Counted from the first letter of the stretch, positions 32,454-41,044 are shown. The stretch is DNA of 41,825 nt from Clostridia bacterium (GCA_017559995.1 JAFYPP010000065.1:1-41825), one strand, 5' to 3'. Translations and numbers: made by a program. The notes: generated from the sequence alone by a model not told the origin.

Positions 32454-33056
32454 ATGTTTTACTATATTTCGGGAAAAGTGGCTGTCACCGACGCCTCCAT
32501 GGTGGTCATTGACGCCGGCGGTGTGGGTTACGCCGTCAACACCTCCTACAACTCCGCCCGGTCGGTGAAGGTGGGCGAACAGGCCACCTTTTACACCTAC
32601 CTCCACGTGCGGGAGGATATCTTTGAACTGTTCGGCTTTGCCAGACGGGAAGAGCTGACCTGCTTCAAGCAGCTCATCGCCATTTCCGGCGTGGGCCCCA
32701 AGGCGGCGCTGGCCATTCTGGGCGCCGTCACTCCCGAAAAGCTGGCGCTGTGCATCCTCGCCGGCGACGAAAAGGCCCTCACCGCCGCTCCCGGCATCGG
32801 CAAAAAGCTGGCCCAGCGCATTCTGCTGGAGCTGAAGGATAAAATGTCCCAGGATCAGCTGGAGGCGGCTTCCGGCACCACCGGCATTACCATGCCCGAA
32901 CTGGCCGCCCCCGGCGGCGCGCTGGAGGACGCGCTGGCAGCACTGGCCGTGCTGGGCTATCCCCGTGCCGTGGCGGCCGCCGCCCTGCAGGGTGTGGATA
33001 CCGCCGGTCTGGCCACCGACGAGATCGTTCGGGCGGCCCTCAAACGACTGTTTTAA
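32454..33056 (+). CDS. ruvA: Holliday junction DNA helicase subunit RuvA
   Basis: RuvA tetramers bind four-way junctions and load RuvB. The 200-residue product has the N-terminal OB domain (MFYYISGKVAVTDASMVVIDAGGVGY), helix-hairpin-helix motifs including ISGVGPKAALAIL and APGIGKKLAQRILLELKDK, and the flexible C-terminal domain III ending IVRAALKRLF that contacts RuvB. Start ATG is preceded by AAAGAGGAACCCT. It is first in the ruvA-ruvB-glmM operon; ruvB starts 12 bp downstream. Confidence 0.96.
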   Translation: MFYYISGKVAVTDASMVVIDAGGVGYAVNTSYNSARSVKVGEQATFYTYLHVREDIFELFGFARREELTCFKQLIAISGVGPKAALAILGAVTPEKLALCILAGDEKALTAAPGIGKKLAQRILLELKDKMSQDQLEAASGTTGITMPELAAPGGALEDALAALAVLGYPRAVAAAALQGVDTAGLATDEIVRAALKRLF

Positions 33057-33068
33057 GGAGGGATCACG

Positions 33069-34103
33069 ATGGCAATCGAATTCGGCCAGGCAATGGAAGA
33101 AGAGCGCATCGTTTCCTCCACCCTGACCCACGACGACGAGCAGGAGGGCGGCCTGCGCCCCCGACTGCTGCACGAATACACCGGCCAGGAAAAGGCCAAG
33201 GACAATCTGGAGGTCTATATCCAGGCGGCACGGCTGCGAGCCGAGCCGCTGGATCACGTGCTGCTGTACGGCCCTCCCGGTCTGGGCAAGACCACCCTGG
33301 CGGGCATCATCGCCAACGAGATGGGGGTCAATATCCGCATCACCTCCGGCCCCGCCATTGAAAAGGCCGGCGATCTGGCCGCCCTGCTCACCAATCTCAA
33401 CGAAAACGACGTGCTCTTCATCGACGAGATCCACCGCCTCAACCGCAGTGTGGAAGAGGTGCTGTACCCCGCCATGGAGGACTTCGCGCTGGATATCATC
33501 ATCGGCAAGGGCCCTGCCGCCCGCTCCATCCGGCTGGACCTGCCCAAATTCACCCTCATCGGCGCCACCACCCGGGCGGGACAGCTGTCCTCGCCCCTCC
33601 GTGACCGATTCGGCGTGCAGCTGCGGCTGGAACTGTATACCCCCGAGGAGCTGCAGGCCATCGTCACCCGCACCGCGGGCATTCTGGGCGTGGACATCGA
33701 CCCCTCCGGTGCCATGGAGATCGCCCGCCGCTCCCGCGGCACTCCCCGTATCGCCAACCGCATCCTCAAGCGCGTCCGCGACTTCGCCCAGGTGAAGGGC
33801 AGCGGCAAGGTGGACCGCACCATGGCCGATGTGGCCCTGTCCGCTCTGGAGATCGACGGCCTGGGTCTGGATCGCACCGACCGGCGTATGCTGGAGAGCA
33901 TCATCCGCAACTTCCGGGGCGGCCCGGTGGGTCTGGAGACCCTTGCCGCCACCATCGGCGAGGAAAGCGTCACGCTGGAGGACGTTTACGAGCCGTATCT
34001 GCTGCAGATCGGCTTTTTGAACCGCACCCCCCGTGGCCGGTGCGTCACTATGAAGGCCTACGAACATCTGGGCATCCCGTATCAGGGACAAATGGAACTG
34101 TAA
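33069..34103 (+). CDS. ruvB: Holliday junction branch migration ATPase RuvB
   Basis: AAA+ motor of branch migration, 344 residues. It has [18 protein letters not shown] at the start, Walker [10 protein letters not shown] with Lys74, Walker [11 protein letters not shown], the RuvB-specific [15 protein letters not shown] hairpin, sensor 1 [20 protein letters not shown] with the Arg finger region, and a C-terminal winged helix ending [16 protein letters not shown]. Ribosome site AAGGAGGGATCACG is strong. glmM follows after 24 bp. Confidence 0.97.
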   Translation: MAIEFGQAMEEERIVSSTLTHDDEQEGGLRPRLLHEYTGQEKAKDNLEVYIQAARLRAEPLDHVLLYGPPGLGKTTLAGIIANEMGVNIRITSGPAIEKAGDLAALLTNLNENDVLFIDEIHRLNRSVEEVLYPAMEDFALDIIIGKGPAARSIRLDLPKFTLIGATTRAGQLSSPLRDRFGVQLRLELYTPEELQAIVTRTAGILGVDIDPSGAMEIARRSRGTPRIANRILKRVRDFAQVKGSGKVDRTMADVALSALEIDGLGLDRTDRRMLESIIRNFRGGPVGLETLAATIGEESVTLEDVYEPYLLQIGFLNRTPRGRCVTMKAYEHLGIPYQGQMEL

Positions 34104-34127
34104 TTTGAGGAAATGAGGTAATTTTCC

Positions 34128-35480
34128 ATGAAATATTTCGGAACCGACGGCATCCGCGGCGAAGCCAACGTGGAACTGACCTTTGATCTGGCTTATAAAG
34201 TGGGCCTGGGCCTGGGCACTCTGCTGAAGGAGCAGCTGGGCCACCGCCCGCTGGTGTTTATCGGCCGTGACACCCGTATCTCCGGCGGTATGCTGGAGGC
34301 CGCTCTCACCGCCGGCCTGTGCAACGCCGGCGCCGACGTGACCTCTCTGGGCGTTGTGCCCACCCCGGCGGTGGCCTATCTGACCGCCAGCACCGAGGCT
34401 GCCGACGCAGGTATCGTCATCTCCGCCAGCCACAATCCCTTCGGCGACAACGGCATCAAGATCTTCGGCGGCGCGGGCTACAAGCTCACCGACGCCCAGG
34501 AAGCGCAGCTGGAAGCCTATATCGACAATCCGCCCACCCGTGTGCTCACCGGCGGTGACATCGGCGGCGTGAAGGCCTTTGCCGACGGCGATCCCGTAGA
34601 GGCCTATGTGCGCCACCTGACCGGCACCGCGCCCTGCCGCCTGATCGGTATGCGCGTGGCCGTGGATTGCGCCAACGGCGCCTCGTCCACCACTGCCGAA
34701 AGCCTGTTCCGCGCTCTGGGCGCCGACGCCGTCATCACCTGCAAGGATCCCGACGGCGTGAACATCAACGAAGGCTGCGGCTCCACCCATCTGGAAAAGC
34801 TGCAGGAGATGATGAAGTCCGGCCGTTACGCCATCGGCTGCGCCTTTGACGGCGACGCCGACCGCTGCCTGCTGGTGGATGAGACCGGCGAAGTCATCGA
34901 CGGCGACCACATCATGGGCGTCCTGGCCGACTTCATGAAGCGCAACGGCAAGCTGAAGGGCGGCGCTGTGGGCACCATCCTCACCAACCTGGGCCTGCAC
35001 GCCTTTTTGGAGGAGAAGAATATCCCCATCCTCAGCACCAAGGTGGGCGACCGCTACGTGCTGGAGTGTATGCGGGAGCAGGGCTGGAACATTGGCGGCG
35101 AGCAGTCGGGCCATCTGATCCTGTCCGACTATGCCACCACCGGTGACGGCCAGCTCACCGCCGTGCAGTTCCTGTGCGCCATGAAGATGAGCGGCAAGAC
35201 CGCCTCCGAACTCAACCGCATGATCGAGTCCTTCCCCCAGGTGTCCATCAACGTGGCGGCCCCCAACGCTGTCAAGCATCAGGTGGCACAGCTGCCCGAA
35301 GTGGTGGCCGTGGGTGAGGAGATCAAGGCCGCTTTCGGCGGCGCCGGCCGCGTGGTCATCCGTCCCTCGGGCACCGAGCCCAAGGTTCGTGTCATGGTGG
35401 AAGGCCGTGACAAGGCCATGGTAGACGAACTGGCCAAGAAGGCCGCCGATGTGGTGAAAGTCGCAGTCGAGGGGCTGTAA
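34128..35480 (+). CDS. glmM: Phosphoglucosamine mutase
   Basis: GlmM converts glucosamine-6-phosphate to glucosamine-1-phosphate for UDP-GlcNAc and peptidoglycan. The 450-residue product has YFGTDGIRGEAN at the start, the catalytic phosphoserine Ser101 in ISASHNPFGDNGIK, the metal loop FDGDADRCL, the sugar-specificity loop GGEQSGHLI, and the phosphate-binding RPSGTEPKVRVMVEG at the end. All are intact. Co-transcription with ruvAB is inferred from the spacing and lack of a terminator between them. Confidence 0.97.
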   Translation: MKYFGTDGIRGEANVELTFDLAYKVGLGLGTLLKEQLGHRPLVFIGRDTRISGGMLEAALTAGLCNAGADVTSLGVVPTPAVAYLTASTEAADAGIVISASHNPFGDNGIKIFGGAGYKLTDAQEAQLEAYIDNPPTRVLTGGDIGGVKAFADGDPVEAYVRHLTGTAPCRLIGMRVAVDCANGASSTTAESLFRALGADAVITCKDPDGVNINEGCGSTHLEKLQEMMKSGRYAIGCAFDGDADRCLLVDETGEVIDGDHIMGVLADFMKRNGKLKGGAVGTILTNLGLHAFLEEKNIPILSTKVGDRYVLECMREQGWNIGGEQSGHLILSDYATTGDGQLTAVQFLCAMKMSGKTASELNRMIESFPQVSINVAAPNAVKHQVAQLPEVVAVGEEIKAAFGGAGRVVIRPSGTEPKVRVMVEGRDKAMVDELAKKAADVVKVAVEGL

Positions 35481-35492
35481 TAAGCAAAAATG

Positions 35493-35523
35493 CAGGCAGG
35501 GTCTACAAAACCCTCCCTGTTTT
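35493..35523 (+). terminator. Imperfect terminator after glmM
   Basis: Stem CAGGCAGGGT / ACCCTCCCTG (one C-C mismatch) around CTACAAA, followed by TTTT. It may only partly stop transcription into the next small gene. Confidence 0.65.
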
Positions 35524-35542
35524 GCAAAAAGGAGCGATCAAG

Positions 35543-35959
35543 ATGAAAAAACGGACCGTCCTGCCGTTGGTGCTGCTGGTTTGCGCAACGGTGATCCTTT
35601 GCTGCCGGGCCGCCAACTGGAAAAGCGACAAGCCCTTTGTCTATCCGGACATCCAAACCTTTAACAGCAGTAATGCTGGAAAGCGCGCTTGCCGCGTGCC
35701 GGAAGAGGTGGCAAAAAACATGACCACCCGAGCCCTGGTGGAGACCGTAATGAACTATCCCTATCTGGTGGATATGTATGCTTTCGATTCCATAGATTTA
35801 TGGTTCAAGGGGGTTAGAAATCTGCCGATGATGGCGGAACTGTGTGCCCGACCGGACTGCCTGGCTGTATTACGAGCCGAAGCCCTCAAAGCAGAGAACG
35901 ACGATTTGGGCTATTATATCAATCTCATACTCTGCTTGGAGCGGGCCGCCCAAAAGTAA
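35543..35959 (+). CDS. Small secreted or lipid-anchored protein, unknown function
   Basis: 138 residues from ATG 35543, with AAAAAGGAGCG upstream. A hydrophobic export segment (VLPLVLLVCATVILCC) ends in a Cys pair that could be a lipobox or a plain signal peptide. The mature part contains VPEEVAKNMTTRALVETVMNYPYLVDMYAF, a pattern I have seen at the start of secreted proteins of gut Firmicutes (M-S/T-T-x-A-L-V-x-T-x-x-N-Y-P), but no function is known to me. It looks like that module alone, lacking any downstream catalytic domain. Its base composition is lower in GC than its neighbours, hinting at later arrival. Confidence 0.65.
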   Translation: MKKRTVLPLVLLVCATVILCCRAANWKSDKPFVYPDIQTFNSSNAGKRACRVPEEVAKNMTTRALVETVMNYPYLVDMYAFDSIDLWFKGVRNLPMMAELCARPDCLAVLRAEALKAENDDLGYYINLILCLERAAQK

Positions 35960-35966
35960 AAAAAGA

Positions 35967-35994
35967 AAAGCACCCCTGACGGGGTGCTTTTTTT
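35967..35994. terminator. Bidirectional terminator between the small secreted protein and EamA genes
   Basis: Stem AAAGCACCCC / GGGGTGCTTT with TGAC loop; A- and T-runs on both sides. Confidence 0.92.
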
Positions 35995-36001
35995 CATGGA
36001 T

Positions 36002-36925
36002 TTAGACGTCGAATACGCCCATGATCACGATGCCGATGACGGCCAGGGCGATGCACAGATAGTGCTTCCAGCTGAGCTTTTCCTTGAGGAACACACGGCT
36101 CCACAGCACGGAAGCGGCGCAGTAGGCGGAAATGATGGGGGCGGACATGGCCAGATGGGCGGTGTCGGCGATGGCGTAGATGTAAGCAAACTGACCCACC
36201 GTCTCGAAACAGGCGCCGATGTACTTGGGGGCCTCCATCCGGGGGACCAGCTTCTGCTTTTTGATGACCACGGCATAGATAAAGCACACGATGCCGGCCA
36301 GCAGGAAGGTCAGCTCATAGGCCACGTTGGCGCTGGCCTCGTATTCCACATAGGTGAGGCTCAGTTTGTCCAGCACCAGACTGTCGGCAAAGGTGCCGGC
36401 GGCGTCCAGAATGCAGTAGGCCACGGGCAGCGCCAGAGCCAGCCAACTTTTGGAGTACTTGAAGTTGCCGATCTCCTGACGGGCGGCGCGGGCCTCGTCA
36501 TCCTCCTGATATTCCACCACGCCCAGACCGATAACGCCCACGCACACCAGGGCGATGGCGATCAGCACGGCGGGGGGATAGCTTTCGCCCATGGTCAGGA
36601 TGGCCAGAATGGCCACCAGAGCACCCGAGGCGTTGCAGATGGGGGAGGAGATGGACAGCTCAATGTACCGCAGGCCCAGATAACCCATGGCCATGGACAG
36701 GATGTACAGCAGGGAAACGGGCAGGTAGGTGGTCAGAATGTGGAGGTTGATCTCCACGCCGTTGACAAAGATCTCATAGCAGGCATGAAGGCCCATGACC
36801 ACACCCACGGCCATGACCATCTTCAGATGGCTGTATTTGTCTTTGCCGTCACGGCAGCCGATTTTCGAAAACAGGTCGGAGCCGCTCCAGCACAGCAGAG
36901 CGGCGATCGCAAGCCAAAACCACAT
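36002..36925 (-). CDS. EamA/DMT family transporter
   Basis: 307 residues with about ten membrane helices in two EamA repeats. Helix 1 is WFWLAIAALLCWSGSDLFSKIG; the first repeat ends around LVCVGVIGLGVVEY. A charged loop (QEDDEARAARQE) links the halves, and the second repeat ends SWKHYLCIALAVIGIVIMG. The family exports or imports small metabolites, drugs or amino acids; specificity is not visible. It lies downstream of the racemase gene on the same strand, with only the 22-codon frame between, so co-transcription is likely. Confidence 0.88.
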   Translation of the reverse strand: MWFWLAIAALLCWSGSDLFSKIGCRDGKDKYSHLKMVMAVGVVMGLHACYEIFVNGVEINLHILTTYLPVSLLYILSMAMGYLGLRYIELSISSPICNASGALVAILAILTMGESYPPAVLIAIALVCVGVIGLGVVEYQEDDEARAARQEIGNFKYSKSWLALALPVAYCILDAAGTFADSLVLDKLSLTYVEYEASANVAYELTFLLAGIVCFIYAVVIKKQKLVPRMEAPKYIGACFETVGQFAYIYAIADTAHLAMSAPIISAYCAASVLWSRVFLKEKLSWKHYLCIALAVIGIVIMGVFDV

Positions 36926-36964
36926 GGTAATTTCTCACTTTCTTTGTTTTAGATTATTCATTTT

Positions 36965-37033
36965 TTAAAGTACGGAAATCACCGTGGGTGGGGGACGCAG
37001 CTGGGGCGCCACCGGCTTGCATTTGCGGAACAT
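36965..37033 (-). CDS. Possible 22-residue basic, proline-rich peptide
   Basis: Directly after the racemase stop codon, AAAGGAGACCTT leads to ATG 37033 and a 22-codon frame ending at TAA 36965. The peptide is basic and proline-rich (starts MFRKCKPVAP, ends PPPTVISVL). The ribosome site is as strong as those of the real genes nearby, which is unusual for a chance frame. It could be a small protein, a leader controlling the EamA gene, or an eroded gene start. I know no homologue. Confidence 0.35.
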   Translation of the reverse strand: MFRKCKPVAPQLRPPPTVISVL

Positions 37034-37044
37034 AAGGTCTCCTT

Positions 37045-37746
37045 TTACTTCAGCTCGTAGCCGCAGAACAGAATGGCGGCCTTGGCCAGTTCGGCAGTGG
37101 GATCGATAAAGGCGCCGGGCAGCTTGAGCTCCTCGGCCACCACGGGCAGCTCGGTGCAGCCCAGGATGAAGTAATCGGCGCCCTCCTTGGTCAGGTCGGC
37201 CAGCAGCTTTTCCATGGGCTCCCGGACGGTCTCCAGAGGCTTGCCGCCCTTGACGCAGTCGTAGATGGCGTACATCAGCACGTCACGCTGCTCCTCGTTG
37301 GGCAGGATGCAGGCCACGCCTTCGGCTTCCAACGCGCGGTTGTACAGGCCGGAGGCCAGGGTGCCCTTGGTGCCCAGCACGCAGGCAGTCTTGCCGGGGA
37401 ACTGCTTGGCGCAGGCCTTGGCGGTGGATTCCAGAATGGAGATAAAGGGGATCTGGGTCTGCTCCTGCAGACGGGGCAGGAAGTAGTGGGCGGTGTTGCA
37501 GGGCATGATGATGCAGTCGGCGCCGCAGGCCTCCAGATGCTTGAGGGCAGAGGACATCTCGGGCACGGGGTCGGTACCGCCGGATAGAATGGCGCCGGTG
37601 CGGTCGGGGATCTGTGCGTTGTTGTCGATGTAGATGCGAATGTGCTCGTTGTCAGAGCCGGCCTTGGTCATCAGGACGATCTTTTTGAACAGGTCGGCGG
37701 TGGCCAAAGGGCCCATGCCGCCCAGAATACCGATGGTTTTTTTCAT
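37045..37746 (-). CDS. Aspartate/glutamate racemase family protein
   Basis: 233 residues, PLP-independent racemase fold with two catalytic cysteines: Cys83 in IIMPCNTAHYF and Cys197 in FILGCTELPVV. The N-terminal GILGGMGPLATADLF is the family signature. It most resembles aspartate racemase / YgeA-type broad-specificity enzymes, which supply D-amino acids such as D-Asp. MurI is less likely because that family starts differently (the GxFDSGVGG motif). Start ATG 37746 has AAGGAG 9 bases upstream; the longer frame to 37779 is not supported. Forms an operon with the EamA transporter. Confidence 0.9.
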   Translation of the reverse strand: MKKTIGILGGMGPLATADLFKKIVLMTKAGSDNEHIRIYIDNNAQIPDRTGAILSGGTDPVPEMSSALKHLEACGADCIIMPCNTAHYFLPRLQEQTQIPFISILESTAKACAKQFPGKTACVLGTKGTLASGLYNRALEAEGVACILPNEEQRDVLMYAIYDCVKGGKPLETVREPMEKLLADLTKEGADYFILGCTELPVVAEELKLPGAFIDPTAELAKAAILFCGYELK

Positions 37747-37784
37747 ATGCAGAAGCTCCTTCTTGTGGAAATTATCCATGGATT

Positions 37785-37812
37785 ACTATACATGGATTTG
37801 ATGGAAAATCAA
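37785..37812 (-). promoter_or_regulatory. Promoter of the racemase-EamA operon, with inverted repeat
   Basis: On the minus strand TTGATT (37812-37807), 16 bp, TATAGT (37790-37785). Flanking the -10 are 7-bp inverse arms ATCCATG (37774-37780) and CATGGAT (37791-37797), a possible operator. Confidence 0.6.
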
Positions 37813-39033
37813 CTACTTTTTGATTTTTTGGAAAAGCGCTTTTGCCTCTTTGGCGTCCTCTGCCGTGGCTTCGTCCTTGTAGCGGGCGGGCAGATACAGC
37901 TGCCGCAGGCGGTCGACTTCGGATCGGTGGTGGGAGAACACATCCTGCTCCACACCGCTCTGCTGGCGGGTATCCATATCGGGACTGAGGGAGCCGCCCT
38001 CCTGCCGGGTGCGGTGCAGCAGCTGCTGATACCAGTAGCGCACCTGCAGCTGGGGCGTCCGGGCGGACAGCCGGGTCAAAGGACGCTGGGGCGGCGGCAT
38101 GGCAGCGGCGGAAAACCGGCTTTGCTCCGATGTGGAGGAGACGGGCCGGTTCCGGGAGGCCATCAGCCGACGGAACAGCAGGACGGCGGCGATCACCGCC
38201 AGAAGGATCAGGATGCCCGAAATGACGATCACCACCACACGGCTGGGATCGGTGGCCTGCTCCAGCAGCAGATCCTGCTGCAGGTCATCCATCTGCTCGG
38301 GTACCTGCATGGGCTCCTGCAGGATGCCGTCGAAGCTCAGCTCGTCGGGGAGGATGAGCATCAGGCCCCAGGCGAACACCATGCCGATGCTGCCCAGAAT
38401 CACGAAAACCGGGACGGAAGCCACGTTCCACACCGCTTTGAACACCGTACCCAGCAGCGCGCGGAACTGCGGACTTCCCAAAACGGCGCACACCGCGCAC
38501 AGACCCGCCACGGTGATGCCGTTCATCACACGGAACCGGGTTTGGGAAAGGGTGGCCTCGTCATGGCGCAGCATACGCAGCAGCACCACGGAAGACAGCA
38601 GGAACACCAGAAGATAGGGCACGGAGAAGGTCTCGGCCTGCCGCGCCTGACCCAGTGCCACCACCATCACGGCGGGCAGGATCAGCAGCTTGAGCTGCAG
38701 GAAAAACAGGTCGGTGGAGGCGAAATAGTCCGGATTCGTCCGCTTGGTGGCGCAGCAGAACAAAACGTACAGCGCCGCCGGGGCAAGGATCACCAGACCG
38801 GCCGTCTGATTGGGCAGGGCAAAGACCGCCATGCACAGGACCGGCGGCACCAGCCGCAGGGGCAGGGAGGGCCATTTCCGGTCGGCCATCCGGCTGAAGG
38901 CGGCGGACAGAGCCAGCAGGGCAAAGTGGGGCAGCAGGCTGCCCGTCAAACCGTAAATGCTGGCGAAATAGGCCGCGAAGGTGCCGTAAAAGCACAGGTC
39001 GGCAATGGTTTTCAGGAAAAACGCAAGGTTCAC
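37813..39033 (-). CDS. DUF4129-like multi-pass membrane protein
   Basis: 406 residues from GTG 39033, which overlaps the stop of the DUF58 gene (GTGA) with GAGGAGG upstream. There are about eight to nine membrane helices, the last being VVVIVISGILILLAVIAAVLLFRRL. A cytoplasmic C-terminal tail follows, with the DUF4129-like pattern QVRYWYQQLLHRTRQEGG...DRLRQLYLPARYKDE. It is the third gene of a MoxR-DUF58-DUF4129 operon. No transglutaminase domain is present, though such operons often carry one. Its role is unknown. The longer frame to 39426 is inside the previous gene and is rejected. Confidence 0.8.
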   Translation of the reverse strand: MNLAFFLKTIADLCFYGTFAAYFASIYGLTGSLLPHFALLALSAAFSRMADRKWPSLPLRLVPPVLCMAVFALPNQTAGLVILAPAALYVLFCCATKRTNPDYFASTDLFFLQLKLLILPAVMVVALGQARQAETFSVPYLLVFLLSSVVLLRMLRHDEATLSQTRFRVMNGITVAGLCAVCAVLGSPQFRALLGTVFKAVWNVASVPVFVILGSIGMVFAWGLMLILPDELSFDGILQEPMQVPEQMDDLQQDLLLEQATDPSRVVVIVISGILILLAVIAAVLLFRRLMASRNRPVSSTSEQSRFSAAAMPPPQRPLTRLSARTPQLQVRYWYQQLLHRTRQEGGSLSPDMDTRQQSGVEQDVFSHHRSEVDRLRQLYLPARYKDEATAEDAKEAKALFQKIKK

Positions 39034-40103
39034 AGCGTCATCGCCTCCTCTGCCGTAAGGATCAGGGTACGGGACCCGGACAGCTGCTCCAGCCGGGAAA
39101 GGCTCTGCTGCCAGCGAACGTCCCGCTGGGGGGTGATGAGGATATGGGTACGGCCCTGTTCCACGTGGCGGGCGCACTGCTCCAGGGTGTGGGCAAAGGG
39201 GCGCAGGGGCTCGTAGGTGGCACGGCCCAGTCCCTCCAGAATGGTGGCCAGATGGCCGGCGCCCAGACCGTCGCTCACCTGACTCCACAGGGACACGGCG
39301 CCGGCGGCGCCCGCGTTGGTGACGAAACGGTAGGGGATGCGCTTTTCCTCCAGAGTCTCGCACACCGTGCGGGCCAGGGAGAAGCAGGCCTCCAGCCGGT
39401 CCTCCCAGCCTTCCTCTCTGGCGCATTCCACGTTGAGCAGCACGGTGGCCGTCAGTTCCAGAGTGTAGTCGTATTTTTTCACCATCAGCTGGCCCGAACG
39501 GGCGCTCTGGGTCCAGGAGATGGACTTCATGGGCTCGCGGCCGGTGTATTCCCGGAAACCCAGCGTCAGTACCGGATCTTCCAGAATGAAGCGGTCCACC
39601 GAGCGGTCGCCCAGAAAACCGCCCAGGGTGCTTTCCAGTCCCGGCGCGGTACAGGGCGAGGGAATGATCACCACTTCCTCAAACTGGTCGGCATAGGCCA
39701 CCAGTTCGCCGGTGCCCAGAAAACCGCCGCCCTGCAGGGTGGCGGAGGTGAAGGCGTGCCGCCCCCGCTTGCTGATGGTCACCGGCACCTGCTGCTGCCA
39801 GGTCTGCCGGGGCATCAGGTAGAGGGAATAGGTCAGCTGCTTTCCCTTGCCGGTATAGCTCTCGGCGAGTTTGGAATCGGTCTCCACCGTCATGGTGTCG
39901 GGCAGCAGCTGGGTGACCTCCAGATAAGGCACGAAGCGGAAGGCACGGTTGGTCACCGTGTTCACCAGGAAAAACCGCTCACCCGGCTCGGCAAGCTTGC
40001 GGTCGGGGGCGTAATGGTGCTCCACGCCGTCCAAAACGTGGGCCAGTGACCAGTATTGGATGGCCGCGGCGGCGGCCACCAGGATCACAACAAAAAGCAG
40101 CAT
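39030..40103 (-). CDS. DUF58 domain-containing protein
   Basis: 357 residues. ATG 40103 shares its A with the stop of the MoxR gene (TGATG), so it is translationally coupled; the frame extending to 40202 lies in that gene. A short N-terminal membrane stretch (LLFVVILVAAAAAIQYWSL) is followed by a beta-rich part. The DUF58 signature TGREPMKSISWTQSARSGQLMVKKYD is then seen, with a von Willebrand-like C-terminal region. DUF58 proteins partner MoxR ATPases in assembling or activating other proteins, but the client here is not known. Confidence 0.88.
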   Translation of the reverse strand: MLLFVVILVAAAAAIQYWSLAHVLDGVEHHYAPDRKLAEPGERFFLVNTVTNRAFRFVPYLEVTQLLPDTMTVETDSKLAESYTGKGKQLTYSLYLMPRQTWQQQVPVTISKRGRHAFTSATLQGGGFLGTGELVAYADQFEEVVIIPSPCTAPGLESTLGGFLGDRSVDRFILEDPVLTLGFREYTGREPMKSISWTQSARSGQLMVKKYDYTLELTATVLLNVECAREEGWEDRLEACFSLARTVCETLEEKRIPYRFVTNAGAAGAVSLWSQVSDGLGAGHLATILEGLGRATYEPLRPFAHTLEQCARHVEQGRTHILITPQRDVRWQQSLSRLEQLSGSRTLILTAEEAMTL

Positions 40104-41044
40104 CAGAGTGCCTCGGTGGGGACGGGGACCTTGTGCAGCAGATCGGACAGGAACTTTTCGGTGTCGGCCATCCGTCCGCCGCTGGTGGAGATGCGGTGGC
40201 ACAGCACCCAGGGTGCCATATCCCGCACGTCCTCGGGGATGACATAATCACGGCCGGCAAAGGCGGCGGTGACCTGGGCGGCCTTGTACAGGGCGATGGC
40301 GCCTCGGGTGGAAACGCCGGTGACGAAGCGGTTCTCGCTGCGGGTGGCGGCGATGATGTCCATGAGATAGCCGGCCACGGCGGGGGAAACGGTGACGTCG
40401 GAATAGTGCTCCTTCACCCAGGCGGTCTCCTCGGCGGAAACGACCTGTTCCAGCTCGTCGATGATGGCGGGTGCGGCCTTACGGCCCAGCACGGACAGCT
40501 CCTGCTCACGGGTCATATAGCCCAGCCGCAGCCGCATGAAGAAGCGGTCGGTCTGCGCCTCGGGCAGGGGGAAGGTGCCGTAGGATTCCAGAGGATTCTG
40601 GGTGGCCATCACCAGGAACGGCTCCTCCAGCCGGGTGGTGACACCGTCCACCGTGATCTGCCGCTCTTCCATAGCCTCCAGCAGGGAGGACTGGGTGCGG
40701 GGGGTGGCGCGGTTGATCTCGTCGGCCAGAATGATGTTGGAAAACAGGGGGCCGGGACGGAAGCGGAACTCGCCCTGCTTCTGGTCGTAATAGTTGATGC
40801 CCGTCAGGTCGGAGGGCAGCAGGTCGGGGGTGAACTGGATGCGCTTGAAGTCGCCGCCCACGGTTTTGGCAAAGGCCCGCAGCAGCATGGTCTTGCCGGT
40901 GCCGGGGACGTCCTCCAGCAGCACGTGGCCCGAACAGACGAAACAGGTGAGCACCCGGCGGATGACCTCATCCTTGCCCACGATGACCCGGGCGCAGTTG
41001 GAAACGACGCTCTCGCAGTATTTGGTAAAACGGGAAGTGTCCAT
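40103..41044 (-). CDS. MoxR family AAA+ ATPase
   Basis: 313 residues. Walker A is VPGTGKT with Lys51, Walker B is IILADEINRA, and family blocks are RIQFTPDLLPSDLTG, ATPRTQSSLLEAMEER, ATQNPLESYGTFPLPEAQTDRFFM, and a C-terminal lid with GVSTRGAIAL. MoxR proteins are chaperone-like AAA+ motors that work with DUF58/VWA partners. Start ATG 41044 has AAGGTATCTGCC upstream; the frame running back to 41224 includes ferredoxin sequence and is rejected. First gene of the three-gene operon. Confidence 0.95.
   Translation of the reverse strand: MDTSRFTKYCESVVSNCARVIVGKDEVIRRVLTCFVCSGHVLLEDVPGTGKTMLLRAFAKTVGGDFKRIQFTPDLLPSDLTGINYYDQKQGEFRFRPGPLFSNIILADEINRATPRTQSSLLEAMEERQITVDGVTTRLEEPFLVMATQNPLESYGTFPLPEAQTDRFFMRLRLGYMTREQELSVLGRKAAPAIIDELEQVVSAEETAWVKEHYSDVTVSPAVAGYLMDIIAATRSENRFVTGVSTRGAIALYKAAQVTAAFAGRDYVIPEDVRDMAPWVLCHRISTSGGRMADTEKFLSDLLHKVPVPTEAL

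Noticed and set aside
31152..35279. A 1375-codon open frame on the minus strand, opposite the lipoprotein, ruvA, ruvB and glmM genes
   Set aside because: It mirrors codon phase of four well-identified genes; its product is a His/Gln/Gly/Asp-rich string without domains. High GC at third positions removes stops from that antisense frame.
39034..39426. An N-terminal extension of the DUF4129-like protein
   Set aside because: The extension is an Arg/Gly/Pro-rich out-of-frame read of the DUF58 gene; the GTG at 39033 fits the coupled start.
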